Notes: generated by a model from the sequence alone, not told the origin. Counted from the stretch's first letter, positions 46,808 to 56,878 are shown. The stretch: 64,000 bases of DNA from Rhizobium leguminosarum (GCF_017876795.1 NZ_JAGIOR010000001.1:3870501-3934500), one strand, 5' to 3'. Made by a program: numbers and translations.

Positions 46808-47248
46808 ATGACTGAACAGACAGAGCTAGATTATCTTCGAGCGATCAATCGTATCAAATCCGGAAACGTTACGCACCCGGATTTGATCAAGCTCGCGGCG
46901 CGTGGGAAATTGAAGCTCAATATCACTGCCGTGGCGAAGGAGGCGGGACGCTCCAGGACCGCAATCGCAACAGAAGACAGTCCCTATCCTAATGTCAGAA
47001 ACGCGATACTCCCCGGTGAAAGTGCCCAGCCGGGCCACCCTCAAAATCAGTCAGCGACTACGGGAACCACGGTTCAGTTTCATCTACTTAAAAGTCGCGC
47101 TGACGTTCGAACGAAAAAACAGATCATCCAGGTGCTGGGAACGCAGCTTGTGGCCGCAGAGAAGCTAATTGGCGAACTAAAGCTCAAACTCGAAAGGTCT
47201 GAGGAGCGGCTTGAACGATTATCGCCCCGACGCAACACGTCGATCTAA
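46808..47248 (+). CDS. TnpC-like small helper of the tyrosine-recombinase operon
   Basis: A 146-residue protein with a short helix-turn-helix-like segment LNITAVAKEAGRSRTAIATE and a C-terminal coiled coil (about residues 100-140, LVAAEKLIGELKLKLERSEE). This is the layout of Tn554 TnpC/DUF6262 proteins, which orient or stimulate transposition. It is the last gene of the operon and 2 bp from the large recombinase gene. Confidence 0.7.
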   Translation: MTEQTELDYLRAINRIKSGNVTHPDLIKLAARGKLKLNITAVAKEAGRSRTAIATEDSPYPNVRNAILPGESAQPGHPQNQSATTGTTVQFHLLKSRADVRTKKQIIQVLGTQLVAAEKLIGELKLKLERSEERLERLSPRRNTSI

Positions 47249-47649
47249 GAGCCGACCGATTGTCGCGCCGCATATGATCACCGCGTCTATGAGATGAGGC
47301 CTGGGAAACCGCTGGAAACATGTTCACTCTGTTCAGTTTTCTAGTTCCCAATGGACGATGGAGAACCAAAATCACCATAGTTCGCCGACAAAATGAACAA
47401 TTTTACGTTTCGAGATAATTCGATTTTTGAAATTGACGGGCTACCGCCCGACTTTTTTGTTTTCTTGTTCTTCGAATGAAAGATCGACTCTCCCTAGCAG
47501 TAGGCATGGGAGGCCCATCTTAATTCGAAGAAAAGCGGGGTCCGCCTAGTCGGCGGACACGTTGGCATAAACTGCGCGTGGCTGGCCGATTACACCTAAA
47601 AATACCGCTCGATTCGATACAAACGAACCTTACGGAGCAAAAACATACT
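47249..47649. other. Gene-free right end of the island
   Basis: About 400 bp between the recombinase operon and the tRNA terminator with no credible coding region and lower GC content than the flanks. It contains one probable terminator (47437-47459) and a short inverted repeat at about 47540-47562 (gtccgcctagtcggcggac). If the recombinases act at this end, their binding sites should lie here. Confidence 0.5.
47437..47459 (+). terminator. Rho-independent terminator of the recombinase operon
   Basis: A short GC stem (cgggc-tacc-gcccg) followed by six thymines after ac, about 190 bp after the last recombinase-operon gene and in its direction. Confidence 0.6.
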
Positions 47650-47682
47650 AAAAAGGCCAGCTGGTCGTAAAACCAGCTGGCC
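47650..47682 (-). terminator. Rho-independent terminator of tRNA-Pro
   Basis: An 11-bp perfect stem, ggccagctggt with accagctggcc, and on the minus strand a run of five thymines. It begins 10 bases beyond the tRNA 3' end, the expected position. Confidence 0.85.
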
Positions 47683-47691
47683 CAGAAAACC

Positions 47692-47765
<74 letters not shown>

Positions 47766-47813
47766 TCACTGCCTTCGAAGCTTGGTCTGAACAAAATCAC
47801 CGATCCCGTATAA

Positions 47814-47871
<58 letters not shown>

Positions 47872-47969
47872 ACCTGCCGAAACGGCTTGTTTCGTTTAGT
47901 TTTTCAGCGCGTGCAATGCAAGCGGAAAAACCTTGCCTCCAACAAAAAGGAGGCGGTTTGTCGGAATGG

Positions 47970-48592
47970 TCAGATCACGGCGAGCTTCAGCCGGCCTTCG
48001 GCGGTTTGGCGGGGCTGCCATGCCTGGTAGTTGGCGATCGAGAAATGCGGTGTTTCGAAGGGTGTGGCGTGGGTTTCGGTAATGACGGTAACGGCGGCCC
48101 CGGCCGCCTCGCCGGATCGACGCCGAGGCGGCTGGCGCCAAGCAGATAACCTTCGGGGCTGGGCTTGCCCGATTTGACCTCCTTGCCGCTGACGATGACC
48201 TTCGGCATCGGGATGCCGGCGGCCGCCATGCGGCGCCTGGCGAGTTCGATCGGCGCCGAGGTGACGATTGCCCATTTGCCATCGGCAATGGCGGAGAGGA
48301 AGCGGATGGCGCCGGGGATCTCGACGATGCCCGAGACGTCTGCCATCTCCTCGGCGAGCAGCAGGTCCGCCTCATGGGCCGGATCGACACCGGGAAGGCC
48401 GAGCCCGCGGATAACGTCGGAGGCGCGGATACCGTGAATCGTCTTCAGGAAAACCTCCGGTTCAAAGCCGTGGCGTCTTGCCCACCCGCTCCAGACCCGT
48501 TCGACGACGGCGATCGAATTCAGCAGCGTTCCGTCCATGTCGAAGAGGAAGGCGTCATAGGACCTGTCGAGGATGTCACGGAGAGCGGGCAC
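47970..48592 (-). pseudogene. HAD-superfamily phosphatase with internal deletion and frameshift
   Basis: The N-terminal part is normal, with motif I FDMDGTLLNS, motif II IVTSAP and motif III SGKPSPEGYLLGA. After LGVDPA the reading frame shifts, and the expected C-terminus GEAAGAAVTVITETHATPFE is found in another frame, ending at 47970. The motif IV region that normally lies between (a D/E-D pair before AxxG) is absent. The break near 48110 is flanked by gccggatc/gccgcctc, suggesting deletion between short GC repeats. The GTG at 48592 is a plausible start. Confidence 0.75.
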
Positions 48593-48669
48593 GGGCGTTT
48601 CCTTGGGGCGCGGGAGGCCGGGGCGGCCCTCAAGCAGGCGAGTAGCGGAGAGCGGCGGCGGCGTCAACG

Positions 48670-51072
48670 TCAGTCGTTGACCTCAGGATGGGTGACGCTG
48701 CGGACGTCGGCCAGACCACGCGTGGCGTCGCGGTTGCCGGTCGCAGCGGCGGCTTCGAATATACGGGTCGCGTCGCCATACATTTTCAGATTGAAATAGC
48801 AGTAACCGCGCAGAACCATCAGGTCGATGCGTTCCTGCTGCAGCTGGGCGCGCTGATCGAGGTAGATGAGGGTTTCGCGATAACGCCCGGCATCGAAGGC
48901 TGAAAGTGCACGGTCGGCGAGGATCGCCACCTGAAGCTCGGCGGCGCGCTGGCGGTTCTGCGGCGCCTTGGTGGCGGCAACGGCGGCATTGCTGGAGAGG
49001 CCGGCACGCAGATAGGCAAGGCTCTGGCCATAGGCTGCGTCTTCACGGTCCTTGCGGACCGGGCTCTGCAATGCGGCCTCGAAGGCAGAGATCGCCTCCA
49101 TCGGCCGGTTGATATCCATCAGGCACCAGCCGCGCGACAGTGCGTTTGCCGGGCTGAGCTGCCCCGCATCTACAGTCGTCGAGCAGCCGCGTTGCTGGCG
49201 CACACCGCGCTCAACGGTCACCATCTGCATCGCCGGCCTCGCCGTGCGAACGCCGACCTCCGGCCCGGGCTGCTGTGCCGCCCGCCGCTCAGCCGGAAGC
49301 GGCTCGGCCCCAGCAGCCGGACGCTGCGGTGGCTGCGTCGGCTGAACCGGCTGCTGCGGGGCAAGCTTTGCCTGCCCGGGCTGCGTGCCGACATTGGGGG
49401 TCAACGAGGAGGTGTCTTCGAGATTGGTGATCCGGGTCGACCGGCCGGCCCAGGCATGCTGGATGTCGAGCACGCCCTTGCGATCGTTCAGCTGGTCGCG
49501 GGTGACGACGAGGCCATAGGCTGAGGGCTCGTCATCGGGTTTCCAGGCAAGTGCGGTCTCGAACCAGCGTGCGGCGGTCTGGAACTGGTTGAGCGAACGG
49601 GCATACCAGCCGAACTGCTGCGCCGTCGGCACGTATTTGCGGACAATGACCTCGGCGGCGATGCGATGCAGCACGTCTTCGGGCAGATCGGCCGGCGGCT
49701 GCAGCGCCATCAGGTTGGCGGTGGCAGCGAGATAGGTGGCGCTCGCATCATCGGAATCGGCACGCCAGCGGAACATCACCTCCTCGGCCTCCTGAGGCGC
49801 CTTGCGGGCGATCAGCGCCAGAGCCAGCCCCTGCGAAGCGGCGGCCGTATCCTCCTTGGCGCGGGCGGCGCGGAACCACTTCTCTGCATCGGCATCATTG
49901 TTGCGGCGAAGCTGGTGCCAGCCGAGCAGCAGCGCATCCGACGCAAGCCCCTCGGTCCCGGCGAGCTTTTCGAGACGGGCGACGTATTCGGGCGCGATAG
50001 CGACCTTCGGATCGTCATTGCCTTCGGCCATGAAGCGTCGGGCGAGATTGTCGCGGATCGCGTCGAACTCCCTGCTGCCGTCGTTCGCAGGCCTCTCGAG
50101 CGCGAGCAGCGCCTGCATCGGCTGGTACCCGAGCAATGTCGAGGCCTTTTCGACCGTCGCCAGCCGTTCGGCCGGATTGGCGCAGCTCTTCAGGATGTAG
50201 GTGTAGGCGTCCTGGCCGCGCTGCACCCTCTCCGTCTGGACGAAGGCTTCGGCGACACGCCAGAGAACGTCGACCTCGCTGCAGGTGAGCAGGCTCGGGG
50301 TTGACGCAGCAATATCGACCACCGTCGCATATTGCTTGAGGTCGGAAGCGTTGACGAGGCGGGCGCGGCCCTCGGCGACGTCGAGCCGGTCGAGCAGATC
50401 GGCCGGCGGCTGCCATCCGGCATCGGTGGCCTGACGGTCGGCGACCGCCTTGCGCAGCTCGGCATAACGGCCATCGGAATAGAGCTGCCACATGGTCTCG
50501 AGCTGCTTGTCACCGTTCTGCGGCACGGCGAGCGGATCGGCCGGCGGAGCCCAGTTCGGATAGAGCGCCTGAAGGCGGGAGATCTCGACCTGCAGGCGCA
50601 CACTGTCGCCGCGGCTGGCGAAATAACGAAGCGCACTTTCATCGACGGCAGGCGGCGACGGCGCGGCGGCCTGCTGCGCCGCCGGCGGCGCGGACACGAT
50701 GGCGGGCGCGACCGGCGCGAGCTGAGCGGCCGGCTGCGGCATAGCAGGTTGAGGCGTAGCAGGTTGAGGCGTGGCAGGCTGCGGTGCTGCAGGCTGCTGC
50801 ACGACGGCATTCGGATCTGAAGTATCCGCTGCCGATGGCGGCGAGGAGGTGATCGCCTCGATCTTGTCGGCGACGAGCTGTGCGTTGAATTCGGAATTGC
50901 CGGCAACCTCGGTCGGCTTGATGCGGCCCATCATCATCAGCTCCGGCGCCGGCCTGCCGGCAGAACCAAGGCCGAACCTTTCCTGCAGAGCGGCACGGTC
51001 CTTCAGCCCGGTGACGACGGTCGCCACCATCACTGCCGCTGAGACCGCTACGAGAGAAGACTTCACAGACAC
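48670..51072 (-). CDS. bcsK: Cellulose operon TPR protein (BcsK-type)
   Basis: An 800-residue, probably periplasmic protein, last in the cellulose operon. It starts with a hydrophobic segment (LVAVSAAVMVATVVTG), then a low-complexity linker with repeats of PQPAT/PQPAM, then tetratricopeptide-like helices (for instance KWFRAARAKEDTAAASQGLA and RWFETALAWKPDDEPSAYGL), a second proline-rich linker, and further repeats to the end. BcsC/BcsK-type TPR proteins bind the nascent glucan on its way out. Start is GTG at 51072 overlapping bcsZ by 10 bases. There is no BcsC-like beta-barrel. Confidence 0.8.
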   Translation of the reverse strand: MSVKSSLVAVSAAVMVATVVTGLKDRAALQERFGLGSAGRPAPELMMMGRIKPTEVAGNSEFNAQLVADKIEAITSSPPSAADTSDPNAVVQQPAAPQPATPQPATPQPAMPQPAAQLAPVAPAIVSAPPAAQQAAAPSPPAVDESALRYFASRGDSVRLQVEISRLQALYPNWAPPADPLAVPQNGDKQLETMWQLYSDGRYAELRKAVADRQATDAGWQPPADLLDRLDVAEGRARLVNASDLKQYATVVDIAASTPSLLTCSEVDVLWRVAEAFVQTERVQRGQDAYTYILKSCANPAERLATVEKASTLLGYQPMQALLALERPANDGSREFDAIRDNLARRFMAEGNDDPKVAIAPEYVARLEKLAGTEGLASDALLLGWHQLRRNNDADAEKWFRAARAKEDTAAASQGLALALIARKAPQEAEEVMFRWRADSDDASATYLAATANLMALQPPADLPEDVLHRIAAEVIVRKYVPTAQQFGWYARSLNQFQTAARWFETALAWKPDDEPSAYGLVVTRDQLNDRKGVLDIQHAWAGRSTRITNLEDTSSLTPNVGTQPGQAKLAPQQPVQPTQPPQRPAAGAEPLPAERRAAQQPGPEVGVRTARPAMQMVTVERGVRQQRGCSTTVDAGQLSPANALSRGWCLMDINRPMEAISAFEAALQSPVRKDREDAAYGQSLAYLRAGLSSNAAVAATKAPQNRQRAAELQVAILADRALSAFDAGRYRETLIYLDQRAQLQQERIDLMVLRGYCYFNLKMYGDATRIFEAAAATGNRDATRGLADVRSVTHPEVND

Positions 51073-52106
51073 TCCGGATGCTTCTCCCCGATATAGGCCA
51101 GCCCGAGAAGTTGAAGGGTGGACGGATAATAGAGTGCGGGGGCAAACTGTAGCGCCGAACCCGGCAGCTTGGTCCCATCGACAACACAGGCCACAACATC
51201 GTTAACAATTCGATAACCCGGGTCCGACAACACGGTCTTCGGCCGGCCGGTGGTCAGATCGATGGTGGCGGGAACACCGTCTTGCGACATCCCCTTTTGC
51301 AGCCGGATCAGCAACGCCTTGTCGGTGATGCCTCCACGCGCGAGATAGAGCGGAATGCGGATGGCGTTATAGCCGAATTCGGCGTCGAACCCCTCTGCCG
51401 GCCGCGGCTTATCGTGCAGGCTCACCCATTCGGCAGGAAGTTTGCGCGGGCCGAACTGCATCCGGTTCAGCAATGCCACGCCGTCGTCCGACAGTTTTTT
51501 CCAGGCATCCGAGGGAGCGAGTGCCGCCATCACCGGGATCGCCTCGTAAATCCAGTAGGACGGGTTGACGACGGGACCGTCATCACGGTCGCTGCCCGTA
51601 AAACCTTCGGTCCCCGGCAACAGCAAGATGCGGCCGTCCGAGCTGGCGACGGCTTCAGCAAGCAGCGCCTGCGCCATGCGGGAGGCGGCGAGAATATAGT
51701 CGTTGCGTTTCCATGCCGTGCCGGCCAGCGCCAGCGCATAGGCGATCAACATGTCGCCGTCCGTGGCATTGTTGGTGTCGGTCACGTGCGGCTTGACGTT
51801 CGGATCCCATTTCCAGACGGCAAGGCCATCGTCGCGCAGCAGCAGCTCGGTGCGGGTAAAATACCAGATCTGCTCGAAATCGGCGGGATTTGCCGAGAGG
51901 TAGGCGAGCAGCAGGCCATAGCCCTGCCCTTCGCTGTGGCTGATATTGCCGTTGCCGTTATCGACGATGCGGCCAGTCGGATCGAGAAACTTCGCCTTGT
52001 AGGCCGACCATGCGCCAGCATTGATCATCGCCTGCTGCGCGACGACGGGCGGGCTCGGTGCGAGCGCGACCGTTGCTGCCAGCAGGAGCGCGCGCCACCG
52101 CCTCAT
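51063..52106 (-). CDS. bcsZ: Periplasmic endoglucanase BcsZ (GH8)
   Basis: A 347-residue family-8 endo-1,4-beta-glucanase. A signal peptide ends near PPVVAQQ. The catalytic acid is the glutamate in NISHSEGQGYGLLLAYL and the base is the aspartate in NNATDGDMLIAYALALAG. Such enzymes trim or untangle cellulose during synthesis. The start overlaps the bcsB stop by 4 bases. Confidence 0.93.
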   Translation of the reverse strand: MRRWRALLLAATVALAPSPPVVAQQAMINAGAWSAYKAKFLDPTGRIVDNGNGNISHSEGQGYGLLLAYLSANPADFEQIWYFTRTELLLRDDGLAVWKWDPNVKPHVTDTNNATDGDMLIAYALALAGTAWKRNDYILAASRMAQALLAEAVASSDGRILLLPGTEGFTGSDRDDGPVVNPSYWIYEAIPVMAALAPSDAWKKLSDDGVALLNRMQFGPRKLPAEWVSLHDKPRPAEGFDAEFGYNAIRIPLYLARGGITDKALLIRLQKGMSQDGVPATIDLTTGRPKTVLSDPGYRIVNDVVACVVDGTKLPGSALQFAPALYYPSTLQLLGLAYIGEKHPECL

Positions 52107-54574
52107 TTCGACCGGCCCAGCCTTTTGAGCATCCTCGACGTGGTGAGGCCGATCAACAGCAGGAAGACGACCAGCAGGAAGGCGTAGGAGAGGATGTTCG
52201 TCGATAACCAGTTGGCGGCGATCAGCCGGTAGTTGGCGATCGACCAGGGCATGGACGGCACGAAATCGAAACGGGTGACGGGCAGCGCATCGATCTTACC
52301 CGTCTTGTTCGAATAGGTGGTGATGTGGCCTGATATCTGCGGCCAGTTCAGCTGCGCGGTCAGAACCTCCAGCCCCTCGCGCAAATCTTTCGCTGACGGC
52401 GCCGTCACCACCGTCCAAGAACCCGCTCCCGCGGGGCTAGAGCCCTGGGCAACCAGCAGCGTCGCGACGTTTGGCGGCGTAAAGGTCTCCTCGGCGCCGG
52501 GCACGAATTGCAGCGAACTGCGGGAGATGTCGAAATTGCGCGACAGCCACTCGCGAAAGGCCGTGATCCGGCTGTGCAGGACACCGCCGCCGACCTTGGA
52601 ATTCCACTCCTCGAAGGCCGTACCGGTATCGACGACGCCCGCCTGGGCGTCCGTCACGGGACGCCAGGAGGCTTGGCTGGCCGTGGAGACATTGGTCTGC
52701 GACAGCGCGGTTGCCGGCATCTGCGAGATGGAGCCGATGAAGATGGCATCGCGATCGCCGATCGTATTCGGCGAGGCGACGCTTTCGACAGCGATCGGAT
52801 GGCCGGCGGTGATCGCCATCTGGCCAAGCAGGGTTGCGGCGGCCGAAAGCGTGTCGGCATCGATGCGGTCGATGAACAGCGGCGTCGGCTCCGTGGCCCG
52901 GCCATAGGGATAGGCGGTGCCGGCCATGGCGGCCAGATTCGGCCGCTGACCGACGCGGGCGAAATCCGGAATGTGCAGCTCGGAGGTATCAAACAGGGCA
53001 AAGCGGGGATTGGCAGCGGCGGTGGCGCCCGGCGCGCAAGCGGCATCGTCCTTGGTCATCAGGATCGCCTCGATCGCCACCGTGTTCAGACCGGGCCTGA
53101 AGTGCCGCATCGTCACTCGGATCGGCAGATGACGCAGAACGCCGCCGGTGGTCGTGGTGATCGGCACGGTGGAGGCGATGTTGTCATTGACGTAGATATC
53201 GATGTGGCTGCCGGGCAGCACGTTGTCGGTATAGGCGGCGTCGAGCAGCACCTTTGCCTCGCCATAGGCATTGGCATAAAAATCAGCCGGCACGGCGATA
53301 TTGAAGCTGGTCCGCAACCGTCGGCCGGAGAATTCGGTGGTCTTCACGCCGAGCTGAGACAAGGCGATGTTCGTGTCGGAAAAAACCAGCGGCGCGTTCG
53401 GCGCGCTCCAGCGCTCGGTGGTCAGCGCGTCGCGGCCGACATCTGCGGACCTGTCCGTCGGCGAGACGATGGTATCGATCGCCGAAGAGACCGCTTGCCA
53501 GGAAGGGCCACTGATCAAAAGCACCGGCGAGCCGCTGCGCGGATCGGTGACGAAGGCGGCGAGTGCAGCACTTTCGGCGCCGGGCGGCAGGCCGGGAAAG
53601 AGCGGCCGCAGTTCCGCCGCGGTACCGACGAGCACGCTGAGCCTACCCGGCCCACCGGCCGGAAGTGAAGCGGTGCTGAAGGCAAATATCTGGTTCGGCA
53701 TGCTGCTCAGTACCGAGAGGCCCTGCGCCAGCCGCAGCAGCGGCTTGGTCGTTCCCGGCTGCTCCAGTGCCGGGACGACGATGTCGAACTCGGTCTTGCC
53801 GGTGCCGTCAACACCGATGGCGCGGATCGCGTCGGCGCTCGCCGACTCTGCGGCATCGCTGCCGGCAAAGCTCAGATAGGTTCCGGCCGGATCGATATTC
53901 GACCAGAGTTCATAGGTTGACTGGATACTGCAATCGGTGCGGTGGCGCTGAGCGGCTTCGAAGGTCACGAGGTTGGCGCCCGGCTGCAGCAGGCCTGGCG
54001 GAACCTCGAAAGTCACCGGCGACGGGCCGTCTGCGGAACTGATGCGCTGCTGGCCGATCGGGCGGTTATTGAGATAGACGGTCAGCGCCGAGGACTCAGG
54101 CGCAACGACGATCGAATTCTGGTAGGCGAAGGTGAAGCTTGCCTTGGCGGCGGCCTGTTCCGGCGTCAGATAGACGGACCATGACCGCCGGTCGTATTCG
54201 CCGCCGAGGCCGAGTTTCGAAAAGGGTACGACATAGCGACGGACATCGCCGGAGCGCGGAGGCGGAGCGGCATTTGCCGCCGCGGTCGGCTGGGGCGCCG
54301 TCGGCTGCGGCGGAACGGCGATCGCCGGAGGAGCGGGTGCAGGCACAGGAGCAGCCTGGGTTGCGGGTGTCGGTGGTACGGAAACCGGTGGCGTGACGGG
54401 AACCGGCGCGGCCGCTGCCGGCGGGGTCGTTGCCGGCTGGGTCGGGGGTGTCAATCTCGGGGTAACGGAGGCACCGGGCGGCCGCTCGCCGGACATGTCA
54501 AAGGGTGCCATCTGCGCCTGGGCGAAGGCGGAGGCATTCAGCAGGAAAAGCGAGGCGGCGACGATCCTTCTCAT
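52103..54574 (-). CDS. bcsB: Cellulose synthase regulatory subunit BcsB
   Basis: An 823-residue periplasmic subunit anchored by a C-terminal helix (FLLVVFLLLIGLTT). It has a signal peptide (MRRIVAASLFLLNASAFAQA), a long proline/alanine-rich linker, then alternating carbohydrate-binding and flavodoxin-like domains with LTVYLNNRPIGQQRI, FEAAQRHRTDCSIQSTYELW and HIDIYVNDNIASTVPI. The ATG at 54574 overlaps the bcsA stop (ATGA). BcsB guides the glucan across the periplasm and completes the synthase. Confidence 0.93.
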   Translation of the reverse strand: MRRIVAASLFLLNASAFAQAQMAPFDMSGERPPGASVTPRLTPPTQPATTPPAAAAPVPVTPPVSVPPTPATQAAPVPAPAPPAIAVPPQPTAPQPTAAANAAPPPRSGDVRRYVVPFSKLGLGGEYDRRSWSVYLTPEQAAAKASFTFAYQNSIVVAPESSALTVYLNNRPIGQQRISSADGPSPVTFEVPPGLLQPGANLVTFEAAQRHRTDCSIQSTYELWSNIDPAGTYLSFAGSDAAESASADAIRAIGVDGTGKTEFDIVVPALEQPGTTKPLLRLAQGLSVLSSMPNQIFAFSTASLPAGGPGRLSVLVGTAAELRPLFPGLPPGAESAALAAFVTDPRSGSPVLLISGPSWQAVSSAIDTIVSPTDRSADVGRDALTTERWSAPNAPLVFSDTNIALSQLGVKTTEFSGRRLRTSFNIAVPADFYANAYGEAKVLLDAAYTDNVLPGSHIDIYVNDNIASTVPITTTTGGVLRHLPIRVTMRHFRPGLNTVAIEAILMTKDDAACAPGATAAANPRFALFDTSELHIPDFARVGQRPNLAAMAGTAYPYGRATEPTPLFIDRIDADTLSAAATLLGQMAITAGHPIAVESVASPNTIGDRDAIFIGSISQMPATALSQTNVSTASQASWRPVTDAQAGVVDTGTAFEEWNSKVGGGVLHSRITAFREWLSRNFDISRSSLQFVPGAEETFTPPNVATLLVAQGSSPAGAGSWTVVTAPSAKDLREGLEVLTAQLNWPQISGHITTYSNKTGKIDALPVTRFDFVPSMPWSIANYRLIAANWLSTNILSYAFLLVVFLLLIGLTTSRMLKRLGRSK

Positions 54575-56763
54575 CCTGCGTTGACCTTCGCCGCCTGCTG
54601 CTGGGCTTCCCGCTCCGGCCGCATGCTGCGGAAGAAGTAAACGAGGCCGCGGCTCGTCTGGTAGAAGGACAGGCCGAGGAACCAGATGGTGCCGCGGATC
54701 AGGCCCGGATTGCGGCGGCGCGAGGCCTGAAACTCGGTCCACTGGCCGGAATTGGCAAACATCAGGTCGGCGATCAGGCGATGATCGAGGGCGCTTTTCG
54801 GCACGTACTGGCAGCCGACATTGCTGATGTCGCCGGACGGCTCGATATTGCGGACGATGAGCGGCAGGGTCTCCAGATCCGCGCCGCTATAGGGTCGGAA
54901 GCGGATTTCGCCGACGGCACCGACCAGCATTTCGTCGAGATTTTTGTTGAAGATGTGAAGCCTTGCACCGTGGACGGAGACGTCCTCGATCGAGGCCGTA
55001 TACCATTTGCCGTTGGCGCCGAATTCACAGCGCCGGTTGACGCGGACGCGGCGGGATAAGGCGCGCTCGCCGCGCTCCGACACGACACCGAGCGCGCAGC
55101 CCGCCATGATCAGGTTGATGACGTTCCAGCCGCCGACGACGAGCGTGACGTCGGCCTTATAGGGCTCGGCATAGATCCTGTAGATGGTAATGATGAGCGC
55201 GACGATCTGCACCGCAAAGATGACGAAGAACGGACGGCTGATCTCCGACAGGCGACTGACGGCGATCGATTCGTCCTTGGCGGTGACCTTGAAGGTCGGC
55301 TTCCTCGGATTGAGCATGACGGAGATGACAGCCGGCAGCAGATGCACGGTCTGGACATATTCGTAGAGCTCCGAAATCCATGGCCAGCGGAACGACCCGT
55401 AGAGGTAGTTCTGCATCATCAGATTCACGAGCATATAGGCAAGCGTATAGGCAAGGAACTCGCCGCCTGAGGCGGTGAAGATTTCCAAGTCGAAGAACAG
55501 ATAGAAGAGCGGCGCAAACAGGAAGATCGTGCGCGGGAACGGGAAGAGCCAGAAAAGCGTGGAGGACATGTAGCAGAGGCGCTGCGGGATCGACAGGCCA
55601 CGCTTCAGCAGTGGGAAGCGGAAGCGCAGGATCTGCATCATGCCCTGCGCCCAGCGGCTGCGCTGGCCGATGAAGCTTGCGAAGGTGGCCGGCTGCAGGC
55701 CGGCGATCAGCGGCTTGTCGACATAGATGCTGTTCCAGCCGGCGCCGTGCAGCGCCAGCGCCGTCTCGCAATCCTCGGTGATGCTGATGCCGGAAAAGCC
55801 GTTCTGGGAGTCGAGCGCCCTGCGGCTCAGAACCGCGGCCGAGCCGCAGAAGAAGGCGGCGTTCCATTTATCGAGGCCGCGCTGGATGATGCCGTAGAAC
55901 ATTTCGTTCTCACTCGGCATCTTGTCGAAGGTGCGCAGGTTGCGCTCCAGCGGGTCGGGATTGATGAAGAAGTGGGGGGTCTGGACGAGGAAGAGCTTCG
56001 GATCGTCTTCGAAATAACCGACGGTCTCGAGCAGGAAATCGCGGGCCGGCGCGTGGTCGGCATCGAAGACGGCGATGAGTTCGCCAGTCGAATGTTTCAT
56101 GCCGTTGTTGAGATTGCCGGCCTTGGCGTGCTCGTTTCGGTCGCGCGTGAGATAGCTGACGTCGAGGTCCTCGCAGAGCTTCTTCAGCTCGATATGGCGG
56201 GCAGCGGCGGCCTGGGCTTCGAGCAGCTTGCCGGAATTGCGCTTCTGCAGGGTGCCGCCGTCGTCGAGCAGCCAGACATGCAGCTTCTCGGCCGGATAAT
56301 CCATGGCCTTGGCGGCAGCCAGCGTGTTTCCGAGAAGCCCGGCATCCTCGTTGTAGGACGGCACGAAGACATCGACATGCGGCAAACGCCCGGGATTGGC
56401 GGCACGCGAGGGGCGTGACGGCAGCGGCGTCGCGACGATGAAAAGGCTGAGCGCCAGCATCGCGACGCTATACATTTCGGCAAGATAGAGCAGCAGGCCG
56501 GGAATGAAGTTCTCGGGCTGGTTCAGAGGCGGCAGCGTATTGGTCGTGCGCCAGTAGACATAGCGCAGCACGATCGACGTGCCGAAGGCGAGCGCCACCA
56601 GGCGCCAGGTCCCCTCACCCTTCAAAATCTTGATCAGCGCCATGACCGTCACGACAGTGATGCTGGTGATCAGCTGGGTCTGCAAGTTGACCGGCAGCGT
56701 GATCAGCACGATCATGCAGAGCGAAACCACGGCCCATATGATGACACTGCGGGCTTTGCGCAT
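54571..56763 (-). CDS. bcsA: Cellulose synthase catalytic subunit BcsA
   Basis: A 730-residue GT2 membrane enzyme polymerising UDP-glucose into beta-1,4-glucan. Start at 56763 with AAGGA upstream. Catalytic motifs are in order: LLDDGGTLQKRN, AVFDADHAP, ISITEDCETAL and QRSRWAQGMMQ. About eight helices surround the domain. The C-terminal PilZ domain has RVRVNRRCEF and IEDVSVHGARLH, so activation by cyclic di-GMP is expected. First synthase gene after bcsN. Confidence 0.96.
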   Translation of the reverse strand: MRKARSVIIWAVVSLCMIVLITLPVNLQTQLITSITVVTVMALIKILKGEGTWRLVALAFGTSIVLRYVYWRTTNTLPPLNQPENFIPGLLLYLAEMYSVAMLALSLFIVATPLPSRPSRAANPGRLPHVDVFVPSYNEDAGLLGNTLAAAKAMDYPAEKLHVWLLDDGGTLQKRNSGKLLEAQAAAARHIELKKLCEDLDVSYLTRDRNEHAKAGNLNNGMKHSTGELIAVFDADHAPARDFLLETVGYFEDDPKLFLVQTPHFFINPDPLERNLRTFDKMPSENEMFYGIIQRGLDKWNAAFFCGSAAVLSRRALDSQNGFSGISITEDCETALALHGAGWNSIYVDKPLIAGLQPATFASFIGQRSRWAQGMMQILRFRFPLLKRGLSIPQRLCYMSSTLFWLFPFPRTIFLFAPLFYLFFDLEIFTASGGEFLAYTLAYMLVNLMMQNYLYGSFRWPWISELYEYVQTVHLLPAVISVMLNPRKPTFKVTAKDESIAVSRLSEISRPFFVIFAVQIVALIITIYRIYAEPYKADVTLVVGGWNVINLIMAGCALGVVSERGERALSRRVRVNRRCEFGANGKWYTASIEDVSVHGARLHIFNKNLDEMLVGAVGEIRFRPYSGADLETLPLIVRNIEPSGDISNVGCQYVPKSALDHRLIADLMFANSGQWTEFQASRRRNPGLIRGTIWFLGLSFYQTSRGLVYFFRSMRPEREAQQQAAKVNAG

Positions 56764-56823
56764 CGACGTTCCTTCGAAATTGCTCAACCGAGGCGCCCTT
56801 CGGCGTCCCGGGCATGCTCACTA

Positions 56824-56878
56824 GAACAGGCATGATGTCGTCCGAAAACCGCTCACACTTTTCGGCATCATGCTCTAT
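56824..56878. repeat. RIME-like palindrome between bcsA and bcsN
   Basis: A gcatgatgtcgtccgaaaac arm pairs with ttttcggcatcatgctcta. It is nearly identical to 20889-20938. It overlaps the bcsN stop codon and may act as an intercistronic hairpin that lowers read-through or protects the bcsN message. Confidence 0.78.
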
